From positions 1-42,718 of the forward strand of contig JAFTQX010000047.1 in NCBI GenBank assembly GCA_017462545.1: a stretch of DNA of 42,718 nt, in the 5' to 3' direction. The notes beneath the pieces are model-generated. The model worked only from the letters and a program-made list of their open reading frames with translations, did not search any database and was not told the DNA's origin. The position numbers and the translations under genes were made by a program. This stretch comes from Clostridia bacterium. GTDB lineage: Bacteria; Bacillota; Clostridia; Oscillospirales; CAG-272. Below are positions 8,696 through 16,665 of the stretch, piece after piece (the first letter of the stretch is position 1; the number at the start of each line of letters is the position of its first letter).

Positions 8696-8857
8696 TATCC
8701 TGAAAATCACCAGTATTGCTGGTGGTTCGGAAAAGCTTTCGCTATGCGTAGTCCCGTTGCAGCAGTAGGCTTCCTTGTTTAACCCAATCCCAAAACGGTT
8801 TTTGCTGCGCAAAAAGCATATGCATGCTGCATTTTTAGTGTGACAGCCCTTTTTCTC

Positions 8858-8886
8858 TTGCGGTGCGGCGGATTTTTTGTTATAAT
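8858..8886 (+). promoter_or_regulatory. Sigma-A promoter for glycerate kinase
   Basis: TTGCGG (8858-8863), 17 bases, TATAAT (8881-8886). Confidence 0.7.
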
Positions 8887-8915
8887 AGAGACAACAAGCA
8901 AAAGGGAGAGCGCAT

Positions 8916-10055
8916 ATGAAGGTCATTGTTGCAATCGATTCGTTTAAGGGCAGTCTTTCCAGCCGGGAGGCGGGAGAAGCGATCAAAGCAGGCATTCTCG
9001 CGGCAGACGCGTCCGCTGCGGTCACGGTTTTGCCGCTTGCCGATGGGGGAGAGGGCACGGTGGATGCTATCGTTTCGGCCACGGGTGGGCGCATGCGCAC
9101 GGTGACGGTGTGCGACCCACTTGGGCGGCCTGTGGACGCTGTCTACGGTATCCTTCCAAGCGGCGCCGCCGTGATCGAAATGGCCGCCGCTTCCGGCATG
9201 ACGCTGCTCTCGTCTGAGGAACGTGACCCGCTTTCGGCCACCACCTACGGCGTGGGCGAGCTGATTGCAGATGCCATATCGCAGGGCTGTCGTCGCTTTC
9301 TGCTGGGTATTGGCGGCAGCGCCACCAACGACGGTGGCGTGGGTATGCTACAGGCGCTTGGCTTTTCCTTTGTAGATCAAAACGGTTGTGAGATCCCGCG
9401 TGGTGCGCGCGGGCTGGCCTCACTTGCGGCCATTCGCATGGCGGGGGTTATGCCGCAGCTTGGCGAATGCAGCTTCACTGTCGCATGTGATGTCAAAAAT
9501 CCGCTTTGCGGTGCGCAGGGCTGCAGTGCGATCTACGGCCCGCAAAAGGGCGCAACCCCCGAAACAGTTACCGAAATGGATGCTTATTTATGTCACTATG
9601 CAGCCGTTACGCGCACGGTCATGCCACAGGCAGACCCTGATTTTCCCGGAGCGGGCGCGGCTGGGGGGATGGGCTTTGCCATGCTTTCCTATCTTGGCGG
9701 TCGTCTTGTACCGGGTATTGAGCTGGTGATGGCCGAAACGGGCTTGGAGACACTCGTGCGTGAGGCCGATCTCGTTATCACGGGTGAGGGGCGGTTAGAC
9801 GCGCAGTCGGCTATGGGCAAGACGCCCGTGGGCGTGGCTCGTCTGGCAAAGACATATAATAAGCCGGTAGTGGCGCTTTGCGGCTGCGTGGGGGATGGAG
9901 CAGAGGCCTGCCTGGCACAGGGCATTGATGCATTCTTTCCTATTTTGCAGACCCCCTGCACGCTCTTTGAGGCGATGGAACGGGAGGCGGCAAAGCAAAA
10001 TCTCTCTCGCACAGCCGCACAGGTTTTGCGGCTGCTGCAAATGAATTGCACTTGA
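8916..10055 (+). CDS. garK: Glycerate kinase (GarK/GlxK type)
   Basis: A 379-residue cytoplasmic kinase that phosphorylates D-glycerate with ATP (2-kinase in the characterised GarK type), feeding glycerate into lower glycolysis. Family hallmarks are all present: DSFKGSLSS at the N-terminus, LPLADGGEGT, GIGGSATNDGGVGM, the GPQKGA loop, GAGAAGGMGFAM and the C-terminal DLVITGEGRLDAQSAMGKTP. Length is typical for the family (about 370-385). The start follows AAAGGGAGA. No glucarate or glyoxylate genes lie nearby, so the source of glycerate is not evident. The stop codon overlaps the -35 box of the next gene's promoter. Confidence 0.93.
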   Translation: MKVIVAIDSFKGSLSSREAGEAIKAGILAADASAAVTVLPLADGGEGTVDAIVSATGGRMRTVTVCDPLGRPVDAVYGILPSGAAVIEMAAASGMTLLSSEERDPLSATTYGVGELIADAISQGCRRFLLGIGGSATNDGGVGMLQALGFSFVDQNGCEIPRGARGLASLAAIRMAGVMPQLGECSFTVACDVKNPLCGAQGCSAIYGPQKGATPETVTEMDAYLCHYAAVTRTVMPQADPDFPGAGAAGGMGFAMLSYLGGRLVPGIELVMAETGLETLVREADLVITGEGRLDAQSAMGKTPVGVARLAKTYNKPVVALCGCVGDGAEACLAQGIDAFFPILQTPCTLFEAMEREAAKQNLSRTAAQVLRLLQMNCT

Positions 10056-10080
10056 CAAGACGGCAATGATGCCGTATAAT
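10052..10080 (+). promoter_or_regulatory. Perfect consensus promoter overlapping a stop codon
   Basis: TTGACA (10052-10057), 17 bases, TATAAT (10075-10080). The -35 hexamer contains the TGA stop (10053-10055) of the glycerate kinase gene, so there is no terminator between the two units. Confidence 0.9.
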
Positions 10081-10122
10081 GAAAAAAAGACCGCTTGTCG
10101 GTTACGTGAAAGGAGAACCCTT

Positions 10123-10716
10123 ATGACGAATATGCTAGGTCATCCATCGGCGTCGCCGGAGCGACAGATCCAAGAGAGCAAGTACAATGCTGCTCGTCTG
10201 AACCTGCTGCTGGTCGTTGCCTTTACGGCAATCAACATTATTCTTTTCGTTGCAAATGGGAATTACTATCTGCTGTTTTCCGCTTTTCTTCCGTATGTAC
10301 TTCCTTCCATTGGGATGGAGCTGTGCGGCATGCTCCCGCCGGAATATTATGATGAATATTATGAAGGTGGCTATGCGGCACAAGAGTTTTTCGCACCGAG
10401 TGTTTTTTATGTGCTGCTCGGCATTTCGGTCGCCATTTTGGCATTATACGTTGTTGCTTGGCTCTTTTCCAAAAACCAAAAGGGTGGCTGGCTGATTTTT
10501 GCCTTGGTGCTCTTTGGCCTCGACACCGTTTTCATGCTGATCGGCGGCATTTCGGTCGATATGCTGCTTGATTATGTTTTCCATGCATGGGTGATTTACG
10601 AGCTGGTGGTGGGCGTAGTTGCTTGGCGTAAGCTGAAGATGATGCCGATTGAGGAGCCTGTTCCTGTCTCGGAGACCGAAACACCGCCGACAGATGATTT
10701 CGGCATGCCGCAATGA
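10123..10716 (+). CDS. Small integral membrane protein, unknown function
   Basis: A 197-residue protein with about five hydrophobic segments (around LLLVVAFTAINIILFVA, LLFSAFLPYVLPSIGM, VLLGISVAILALYVVAWLF, WLIFALVLFGLDTVFMLIGG and VIYELVVGVVAW). A short polar N-terminus and an acidic, proline-rich tail are predicted to be cytoplasmic. The start at 10123 follows GAAAGGAGAACCC; the earlier in-frame ATG at 10066 lies within the promoter spacer. I do not recognise a named family; similar small membrane proteins are common in Clostridia. It is a single gene with a perfect promoter and a strong terminator. Confidence 0.8.
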   Translation: MTNMLGHPSASPERQIQESKYNAARLNLLLVVAFTAINIILFVANGNYYLLFSAFLPYVLPSIGMELCGMLPPEYYDEYYEGGYAAQEFFAPSVFYVLLGISVAILALYVVAWLFSKNQKGGWLIFALVLFGLDTVFMLIGGISVDMLLDYVFHAWVIYELVVGVVAWRKLKMMPIEEPVPVSETETPPTDDFGMPQ

Positions 10717-10750
10717 TGCAAAAAAGCGCACGGTTGTGCGCTTTTTTGCA
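10717..10750. terminator. Intrinsic terminator
   Basis: TGCAAAAAAGCGCAC (10717-10731) and GTGCGCTTTTTTGCA (10736-10750) form a 15-bp stem with a GGTT loop and T-run; it begins right after the stop codon. Confidence 0.88.
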
Positions 10751-10784
10751 TTTCTTACGAACGCACAAACCGTAGAAAACAGCA

Positions 10785-10813
10785 TGGAAACGCCGACAAA
10801 ATCCTGCTATAAT
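10785..10813 (+). promoter_or_regulatory. Probable promoter for the EEP-fold protein
   Basis: TATAAT at 10808-10813 with a weak -35 candidate TGGAAA at 10785-10790 (17-base spacer). Confidence 0.55.
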
Positions 10814-10839
10814 GAAGAAAAAAGCAAGGAGAAAACAGA

Positions 10840-11580
10840 ATGAGCACCATTCGTTTTGCAACCTTTAATATCGGAGATTTTACAGGTCTTGGCTTTGCCC
10901 CCGGCTCACAGGAGGGGAAGGCGACTATTCGTGCGACCATGGCATCGGCCGGAGTGCGGCTGTGGGGCTTGCAGGAGGACGTGGCCTACTATAATAAGGA
11001 GACCAAGGAGTCGCCCTATCAGGCACTTTATGATGGGTATCGTCATTATGAGCGCCGCGGGCATACCGAATATAACTACAAGGCCTTTCTTTCAGACTAC
11101 GAGATCCGCGATGTGGAGCAGATTTTTTACACGGGGGATATGAAGTTCCGTCACCCGTGGTTTTTGCGTGGTACCGTAGAGATCGAGGGTAAGGAGATTT
11201 GTCTCATCAGCCTGCATTTTGATTGGTCGGATAAGGTCGTGCGGGGCGAGCAGATCAGACAGGTGATCGCCTACGCCGATCAGCATGAATATTGCATCAT
11301 TCTCGGTGATTTTAACCCCAATGATTACATCAACGATGGCGTAAAAAACAGCAGCCGTTACCTGCACGAGGAGGAGTGGCCGATCTTTGAGGCAGCAGGC
11401 TATTCTTTGGCAAACGGTGGCGGGTTTGGCTATTTTGATACCATTCTTGATAACCCTCATTCGCCCTGCCCGTGTGATAATATTATCGTTTCAAATAACA
11501 TCAAAATTGAGCAGGTTGGTCGCGTGGCAGATGAATGGATGCACGACCATGCGATTCTCTTTGCAGATATTTCTTTATAA
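10840..11580 (+). CDS. Endonuclease/exonuclease/phosphatase family protein
   Basis: A 246-residue cytoplasmic protein with the EEP (DNase I-like) metal-dependent phosphoesterase fold. Signature positions are FATFNIGDF near the N-terminus, metal-binding Glu in LWGLQED, SLHFDW, GDFNPND in the middle, DNIIVS, and the catalytic DHAILFADISL at the C-terminus. Family members cleave DNA, phosphodiesters or phospholipid head groups; the substrate here is unknown. The start follows GCAAGGAGA. It is a single gene upstream of the polysaccharide operon and separated from it by a hairpin. Confidence 0.85.
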   Translation: MSTIRFATFNIGDFTGLGFAPGSQEGKATIRATMASAGVRLWGLQEDVAYYNKETKESPYQALYDGYRHYERRGHTEYNYKAFLSDYEIRDVEQIFYTGDMKFRHPWFLRGTVEIEGKEICLISLHFDWSDKVVRGEQIRQVIAYADQHEYCIILGDFNPNDYINDGVKNSSRYLHEEEWPIFEAAGYSLANGGGFGYFDTILDNPHSPCPCDNIIVSNNIKIEQVGRVADEWMHDHAILFADISL

Positions 11581-11592
11581 TCCTGTAAAAAT

Positions 11593-11625
11593 ATGCGCCG
11601 CGTATTGAAAAACGCGGCGCATTGT
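11593..11625. terminator. Hairpin after the EEP gene, overlapping the next promoter
   Basis: ATGCGCCGCGT (11593-11603) and ACGCGGCGCAT (11612-11622) form an 11-bp stem. The loop holds the TTGAAA used as -35 box of the polysaccharide promoter. The T-run is poor (TGTGTT). Confidence 0.6.
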
Positions 11626-11633
11626 GTTATAAT
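11605..11633 (+). promoter_or_regulatory. Promoter of the polysaccharide operon
   Basis: TTGAAA (11605-11610), 17 bases, TATAAT (11628-11633). No comparably convincing promoter or terminator is seen again until 28594, so this may drive all 16 genes. Confidence 0.75.
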
Positions 11634-11639
11634 AATATG

Positions 11640-11754
11640 AAGAAATGTACAGAGACGGCAAAAAAGGCTCTGCTCAGCGAGGCGAAAGCTATGATGTTGT
11701 CTGCAGTTGCCTATCCTATTACGATAAGAAAAACTTGCTTGCAAAGGAAAAGAC
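11640..11754 (+). promoter_or_regulatory. 115-base leader before the polysaccharide operon
   Basis: This untranslated leader is longer than others in the window. It contains a possible CAGAG/CTCTG hairpin near 11650-11672 and a GGCAA/TTGCC pairing option. I compared it from memory with common riboswitch cores (c-di-GMP, SAM, THF, cobalamin) and recognise none. A regulatory role is only a possibility. Confidence 0.25.
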
Positions 11755-12531
11755 ATGAACGATCTTGTATCTATCGTTATGCCAGCGTATAACACCGGTA
11801 AATTTATCGCCAAAACGATCTCCTCTGTTTTGGCGCAGACATATACCAATTGGGAGCTGCTGATCGTGGATGACTGCTCGACCGATGATACTGCGGCGGT
11901 TGTGGCAGGCGTTCTTGATGAGCGGATTCGTTATTTTCAAAACGAAAAAAACAGCGGCGCGGCCATTTCCCGCAATCGCGCGTTGCGCGAGGCGCGGGGC
12001 AGGTGGATCGCCTTCTTAGATAGTGACGATTTTTGGTTCCCCGAAAAGCTGGAAAAGCAGATTCGCTTTATGGAGGAAAACGGCTATCATTTCTCCTACA
12101 CCCAATACAGCGAAATGGATGAAGAGGGCAAGCCGCTTGGCAAGCTGGTAACCGGACCGAAGCGGATCACCAAAACGGGCATGTACAACTATTGCTGGCC
12201 CGGGTGCCTTACCGTGATGTATGACGCAAGCGTGGTTGGGCTTATCCAAATTGCCGATATGAAAAAGAACAACGATTATGCCATGTGGCTTCAGGTCTGT
12301 CGCAAGGCGGATTGCTATCTCTTGCCCGAGGAGCTGGCGAAATATCGCCGCGGCCGCCGCGGCTCGGTCAGCACATTGAGCTACACCAAACTCATTAAAT
12401 GGCACTATCGCCTGTTCCGTGTGACGGAGGGGCGGTGCGCGTTCGTTGCCGCTTATTTCACCCTCAAAAACCTGTTTTTTGGCTTTTGTAAGAAACTGTT
12501 TTTTGTCAAGCGACACAGGTCACATTCTTGA
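11755..12531 (+). CDS. Glycosyltransferase family 2
   Basis: A 258-residue GT-A fold transferase, first gene of the polysaccharide operon. The family core is clear: VSIVMPAYNTGKFIAKTI at the N-terminus, the nucleotide-binding LLIVDDCSTDDT, the EARGRWIAFLDSDD metal-binding DxD-like motif, and the acceptor-side segment NNDYAMWLQ. It adds one sugar from a nucleotide donor to the lipid-linked repeat unit at the cytoplasmic membrane face; donor and acceptor are unknown. The RBS is AAAGGAAAAG. Its base composition (28 of 60 G+C in one sampled line) is less AT-rich than the genes after it, suggesting a different history. Confidence 0.9.
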   Translation: MNDLVSIVMPAYNTGKFIAKTISSVLAQTYTNWELLIVDDCSTDDTAAVVAGVLDERIRYFQNEKNSGAAISRNRALREARGRWIAFLDSDDFWFPEKLEKQIRFMEENGYHFSYTQYSEMDEEGKPLGKLVTGPKRITKTGMYNYCWPGCLTVMYDASVVGLIQIADMKKNNDYAMWLQVCRKADCYLLPEELAKYRRGRRGSVSTLSYTKLIKWHYRLFRVTEGRCAFVAAYFTLKNLFFGFCKKLFFVKRHRSHS

Positions 12532-12597
12532 TATCGGATGGTGATCGCCTTGACAAGCAGAACCCCCTAAGAATTGTTAAACGCGAGGTGAGACGAA

Positions 12598-13815
12598 TTG
12601 AAAAAGGTTTTGGTTGTTGCGAGTGTGGTGTCTTTCATTGAGTGGTTCAATAAAGAAAATGTTGATTTTTTAAACGATGAATTGGGGTGCGAGGTTCATA
12701 TTGCTTGTAATTTTGATTACATGAATGATACCGATGTCGATCGTACGCAAGCATATATTAACAAATTAAAGCAGCAGGGAATTGTTTTACATAATATTGC
12801 ATTTGCGCGCAGCCCCGCCTCTTTTGCCAATATAAAAGCCTACAAAGAACTAAAAAAGTTGATTGCAGCTGAAAATTTCGATTTGATTCATTGCCATACG
12901 CCGACGGTGTCTATGTTGACAAGATTGGCAGCCAAAAAAGCTCGCAAGCGTGGAAGTGTGGTTATGTACACGTGCCACGGCTTTCATTTTCACAATTCCT
13001 CCTCGAAAAAGAATTGGATGATCTATTATCCGGTTGAGAAATTCCTTTCAAGATATTGTGACTATATCGTCACGATCAATCAGGAGGATTACAATCGAGC
13101 AAAAACGTTTCATTGCGATCATGTTCGATATATTCCGAGTGTCGGTGTTGATATTAACCGCATCCGTGATCTTCAGATTGACAAAGGCGCAAAGAAAAAA
13201 GAGATTGGCGTACCGCCGGAGAAAACCCTCGTTATTTCTGCAGGCGAGTTGATTCCACGGAAGAATCATGAGGTGATTATCAGAGCCTTAGCAAAGATCA
13301 ATGACCCGGATATTTATTATGCCATTGCCGGCAAAGGACCGTTAAAGGAATATTTGGCTGATCTTGCTAAAGATTTGGGCGTTTCCGATAAGGTTCTCTT
13401 TTTGGGCTTTAGAACGGATGTCTTTGAATTGTATCATGCCGCCGATATTAGCGCATTCCCGTCAAAAATTGAAGGGCTGGGCCTTGCCGGCGTGGAGGCA
13501 ATGGCAGCCGGAGTGCCGCTTGTTTCCTCCAATGTTCACGGAATACTCGATTATGTGATCGACGGCAAGACCGGATATGCGATCGCGCCCCATGATGTAG
13601 ATGGTTATGCAGCAGCGATCAAGAAGCTTGCACAGGATCCCGCGCTTCGCGAAAGCATGAAGGCGGCGTGCTTGAAGGCTGTGGAGCCGTTTGAGATTTC
13701 CAATGCGCTGAATGTCATGTGGGATATTTATAGAGAGGTATTGGTGGATAGAGATGAGTGTGAATTGGAAAAATCCGTTGGTGAAAAAGGTTCTCGGGCA
13801 TGTACAGCATTATGA
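12598..13815 (+). CDS. Glycosyltransferase family 4 (EpsD-like)
   Basis: A 405-residue GT-B fold retaining transferase. The start is a TTG at 12598: GAGGTG lies 8-14 bases upstream and the frame immediately gives KKVLVVASVVSFIEWF, the first Rossmann strand, so later ATGs would remove it. The acceptor domain includes FDLIHCHTPTVSMLTRLAA and CHGFHFH; the donor domain has GELIPRKNHEVIIRA, AGKGPLKE and the EX7E motif EGLGLAGVEAMAAGVP. The pattern resembles EpsD/CapM-like enzymes that add an amino sugar. It begins the AT-rich part of the operon. Its tail overlaps the next gene by 62 bases. Confidence 0.87.
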   Translation: MKKVLVVASVVSFIEWFNKENVDFLNDELGCEVHIACNFDYMNDTDVDRTQAYINKLKQQGIVLHNIAFARSPASFANIKAYKELKKLIAAENFDLIHCHTPTVSMLTRLAAKKARKRGSVVMYTCHGFHFHNSSSKKNWMIYYPVEKFLSRYCDYIVTINQEDYNRAKTFHCDHVRYIPSVGVDINRIRDLQIDKGAKKKEIGVPPEKTLVISAGELIPRKNHEVIIRALAKINDPDIYYAIAGKGPLKEYLADLAKDLGVSDKVLFLGFRTDVFELYHAADISAFPSKIEGLGLAGVEAMAAGVPLVSSNVHGILDYVIDGKTGYAIAPHDVDGYAAAIKKLAQDPALRESMKAACLKAVEPFEISNALNVMWDIYREVLVDRDECELEKSVGEKGSRACTAL

Positions 13816-14278
13816 TGAAAAGGTGTATTGGAAATTAAGGGATAAGATCATAAAAAAACGGGGGGGGATATTGTCTTTATGGTACCTTTTTCGAGTAAAG
13901 CGGATGGATGCATTTAACAATGCAAGCATTGGTATCAATATTGGCTATGGGGCGGAATTTGATGGAATACCTCGTTTTCCGCATGGCTTGTATGGAATCA
14001 TTATTTCCCCGTATGCGAAATTTGGGAAGAATGTGAGAATATTTCATCAGGTTACCGTTGGCGATGATGGCAGAGATGCGCATAATGTACCGACTATTGA
14101 AGATGATGTGTTTCTCTATCCCGGCTGTAAGATCTTGGGCAAATGTACGATTGGAAAAGGAGCAAAAATAGGAGCAAATTGTGTTGTATCCTTTGATGTT
14201 CCCCCCTATGCGGTCGTAACTGCGCCTAAACCAACGATTCATATTAAGGAGAATAAAGAAAGTGAAATACACATTTAA
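13754..14278 (+). CDS. Serine acetyltransferase-like hexapeptide acetyltransferase
   Basis: A 174-residue left-handed beta-helix acetyltransferase. Hexapeptide-type repeats run from about residue 60 to 155 (ASIGINIGYGAEFDG, ISPYAKFGKNVRIFHQVTVG, IEDDVFLYPGCKILG, CTIGKGAKIGANCVVS). The IFHQVTVG and APKP features resemble CysE-type serine acetyltransferases found in polysaccharide loci, so O-acetylation of a sugar is more likely than cysteine synthesis. The start at 13754 is chosen for the local GGTGGA site; it lies inside the 3' end of the preceding gene, which supports translational coupling. The in-frame ATG at 13712 is less well placed. Confidence 0.85.
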   Translation: MSVNWKNPLVKKVLGHVQHYDEKVYWKLRDKIIKKRGGILSLWYLFRVKRMDAFNNASIGINIGYGAEFDGIPRFPHGLYGIIISPYAKFGKNVRIFHQVTVGDDGRDAHNVPTIEDDVFLYPGCKILGKCTIGKGAKIGANCVVSFDVPPYAVVTAPKPTIHIKENKESEIHI

Positions 14279-15050
14279 GGATATAACATCTTCTCTGACA
14301 AAAAAGAAAAACAGCAGAAGCTCCTTTTGGGTTCAACTATGGGTGCGAAAGGCGTCTTTCCCGGTTACATATTTGTTTATCAATACCGGATGGACAGCGA
14401 ATATGGTTTCTGTTTTATCTTGGTTTGTCATTTTCGGTGCGGCGGTGTTATTGTGTATTAACAATTTTTGGTGCATGCTTGCGGGCGTTATTTTAACAAA
14501 TTTTTGGTTGGTCCTTGACTGCGTTGATGGAAACATCGCAAGGGTAAAAAAGGTGAAAACCTTTATGGGGGACTTTTATGATGCGGTTGCCGGCTACGGT
14601 CCGTTCTCCTTTACTACGGTTGCGCTTGGCATGGCAGCATATCACACCTCATTTCTCATGCCGGAAAAATATCGCTATTGGTTTATCCTTGTCGGTGCTG
14701 TAGGGGCTGTCGCCAATGTATACATGCGACTTGTTCACCAGAAATATCTGAATTGCTTTTTTGCAGGCAAAAAGATCCTCGGCGAGTTGGAAGAGATTAC
14801 GCTAAAGGATACAGAGGATAAAAGAAGCTTTGCCTATATCAGAGAGCAGATCGACAAAAATTTTGGCGTTTCCGGTTTGTTCATGCCATGGTTGTTTGTG
14901 GCACTGTTTACCAACACCTTTGATATTATGTTGGTCTGCTATACGGCGTATTATATTCTTTCTTTCCTTGCTATTTGTGTTTTGTATTGTAAGCGCGCAA
15001 CGGCTTTTGAAGGGGAAGCGCAGCAAAAAATGAGGGACAAGGGGCTGTAA
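14262..15050 (+). CDS. CDP-alcohol phosphatidyltransferase-family membrane enzyme
   Basis: A 262-residue membrane protein with a GTG start at 14262, preceded by AAGGAG and overlapping the acetyltransferase gene by 17 bases. The CDP-OH-P transferase signature is readable: Asp86xxAsp89-Gly90-xx-Ala93-Arg94, eight residues, Gly103xxxAsp107. The fourth aspartate expected at position 111 is glycine (DAVAGY). Around it lie about six hydrophobic segments. Family members transfer a phospho-alcohol from or to a CDP-activated molecule in the membrane. Next to a CTP:glycerol-3-phosphate cytidylyltransferase, a role in moving glycerol phosphate (or a related polyol phosphate) is plausible. The variant motif leaves activity uncertain. 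Confidence 0.8.
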   Translation: MKYTFKDITSSLTKKKNSRSSFWVQLWVRKASFPVTYLFINTGWTANMVSVLSWFVIFGAAVLLCINNFWCMLAGVILTNFWLVLDCVDGNIARVKKVKTFMGDFYDAVAGYGPFSFTTVALGMAAYHTSFLMPEKYRYWFILVGAVGAVANVYMRLVHQKYLNCFFAGKKILGELEEITLKDTEDKRSFAYIREQIDKNFGVSGLFMPWLFVALFTNTFDIMLVCYTAYYILSFLAICVLYCKRATAFEGEAQQKMRDKGL

Positions 15051-15053
15051 AAT

Positions 15054-15467
15054 ATGATTATCGGTTATACAACGGGTGTGTATGATATGTTTCATATCGG
15101 CCACCTAAACATATTGAGAAGAGCAAAAGAACAGTGTGATTATTTAATTGTTGGTGTCAGCACAGATGAGCTTGTCCGGCGGGAGAAGAATAAGACACCG
15201 ATTATTCCTTTTGCCGAGCGGTGTGCCATTGTTGAGGCTGTTCGTTATGTGGATAAAGTGGTACCTCAGATCGATAAAAACAAGCTTGCCGCATGGGAGC
15301 AGTATCATTTTAATAAAATGTTTGTAGGATCAGATTGGAAAGGTACTCCGCAGTGGCAAAGCTTTGAAAAACAATTTTCCCCGTTAGGTGTTGAGATTGT
15401 ATATCTCGATCATACAGAGGGGATCTCTTCAACGATACTCAGAGATAAGCTGAACGGAGAAAAATAA
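15054..15467 (+). CDS. tagD: Glycerol-3-phosphate cytidylyltransferase
   Basis: A 137-residue soluble nucleotidyltransferase that would make CDP-glycerol from CTP and glycerol 3-phosphate. The hallmarks are TGVYDMFHIGHLNIL (HxGH, His14 and His17), the GVSTDELVRREKNK segment, and the C-terminal HTEGISST, matching the RTEGISTT motif of TagD. Length matches TagD (about 130). It starts three bases after the CDP-alcohol transferase gene, and this adjacency suggests they act together. A related polyol or ethanolamine phosphate substrate remains possible. Confidence 0.88.
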   Translation: MIIGYTTGVYDMFHIGHLNILRRAKEQCDYLIVGVSTDELVRREKNKTPIIPFAERCAIVEAVRYVDKVVPQIDKNKLAAWEQYHFNKMFVGSDWKGTPQWQSFEKQFSPLGVEIVYLDHTEGISSTILRDKLNGEK

Positions 15468-15468
15468 T

Positions 15469-16650
15469 ATGCGGCTTTTGTACATCAGCACATTCATGTT
15501 TCATAAAAAGGATGAGAAAGCATATGGCTTGCCTTCGTGTTCGGATTCCTTTTTTGAGAAATACCTTGATGTTTTTGATTCGGTGCGGGTATTGGGGGAA
15601 GAGCTGAGGAGCTATTTAAGTCGGTCGGCCATGGTTGAAATCACCAATCCTCGTATCCATGTGGAGATTTTGCCGTCTAATACAAAGCCCAAAGATTTTG
15701 TCAACGACAGGGATGTGAAAAGAGCATTAACGCAAGAGATCGCAAGGGCAGAGGCTGTTTTGATAAAGCCTGCCTCCAGACGAGGCATGATGGCGATAAA
15801 AATCGCCGAAAAACTAAAAAAGCCATATATGATCGAAATGACCGGGGACATTCACAATGCGCTTATGCAAAGCCCCAGCCGTGTAAAAAGATTATACGCG
15901 CCATTCTTGTATCGCCAAATTAAAAAAGCAATCAAGCGGTGCAAATATGGGCTGTATGTCAGTAAAGAGTACCTGCAAGGAAAATACAAGATCAAGGGCA
16001 ACATGTGTGGCTGCTCTGATGTTGTGCTGGAGCCGAGCACTGCGGACGTCCTGCAAAGAAGATTGGAAAAAATCGATGCCATGGAAAAGGATGCAAGAAT
16101 TGATCTTGCCTTGATCGGTTTTTATCAAGGAAACGGCAAGGGCGTAGATACGGCATTGCGCGCGCTGGCGCGATTGCCGCAGAACTATCATCTTTCGGTC
16201 TTGGGGAATGGCACAGCGGAAAACCGACAAAAATGGTATGAATATGGTAAAAACGTAGGTGTGAGCGAGGAACGCTTGCATTTTCCGGAGCCATTGCCTT
16301 CTGCTGCACATGTTCTTCGTTGGTTAGATGACTATGATTTTTTCGTTTTCCCTACACGCAGCGAAGGGTTTGGCAGAGTTGTGGCAGAGGCCATGTCCCG
16401 CGGCATGCCTTGCTTTGCGACCAACATTTGCACGATGCCGGAATTGTTGCCGAAGGAATGCTTATTTGAGCTTGATGATGATCAAAGGCTGGCCGAGCTT
16501 TTGTTAGAATATACGGGCAACAAGGCACTTGCCAAAAAATGCGCGCAAACAAATTTTGAGCACGCGAAGGATTACGATGTTGATGTGCTGAAAAACAGAC
16601 GAAACGCATTTCTTACAGAATTCAAAGAGTATTGTCTTAGTAAAAAATAA
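15469..16650 (+). CDS. Glycosyltransferase family 4
   Basis: A 393-residue GT-B fold transferase starting one base after the tagD stop codon. The N-terminal domain is divergent (LLYISTFMFHKKDEKAYG); the donor-binding half is typical: LALIGFYQGNGKGVDTALRA, LSVLGNG, and the EX7E motif TRSEGFGRVVAEAMSRGMP. It should add a sugar, with retention, to the growing repeat unit on the cytoplasmic side. It is the first of three consecutive GT4 genes. Donor and linkage are unknown. Confidence 0.87.
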   Translation: MRLLYISTFMFHKKDEKAYGLPSCSDSFFEKYLDVFDSVRVLGEELRSYLSRSAMVEITNPRIHVEILPSNTKPKDFVNDRDVKRALTQEIARAEAVLIKPASRRGMMAIKIAEKLKKPYMIEMTGDIHNALMQSPSRVKRLYAPFLYRQIKKAIKRCKYGLYVSKEYLQGKYKIKGNMCGCSDVVLEPSTADVLQRRLEKIDAMEKDARIDLALIGFYQGNGKGVDTALRALARLPQNYHLSVLGNGTAENRQKWYEYGKNVGVSEERLHFPEPLPSAAHVLRWLDDYDFFVFPTRSEGFGRVVAEAMSRGMPCFATNICTMPELLPKECLFELDDDQRLAELLLEYTGNKALAKKCAQTNFEHAKDYDVDVLKNRRNAFLTEFKEYCLSKK

Positions 16651-16665
16651 ACGGAAAACAAGGTC

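Noticed and set aside
11640..11754. Known riboswitch upstream of the polysaccharide operon
   Set aside because: No core motif of c-di-GMP, SAM, THF, cobalamin or other common classes could be matched; left as an unassigned leader.
12550..12580. Internal promoter before the TTG-start transferase
   Set aside because: TTGACA at 12550-12555 is perfect but no acceptable -10 box lies at 16-18 bases.
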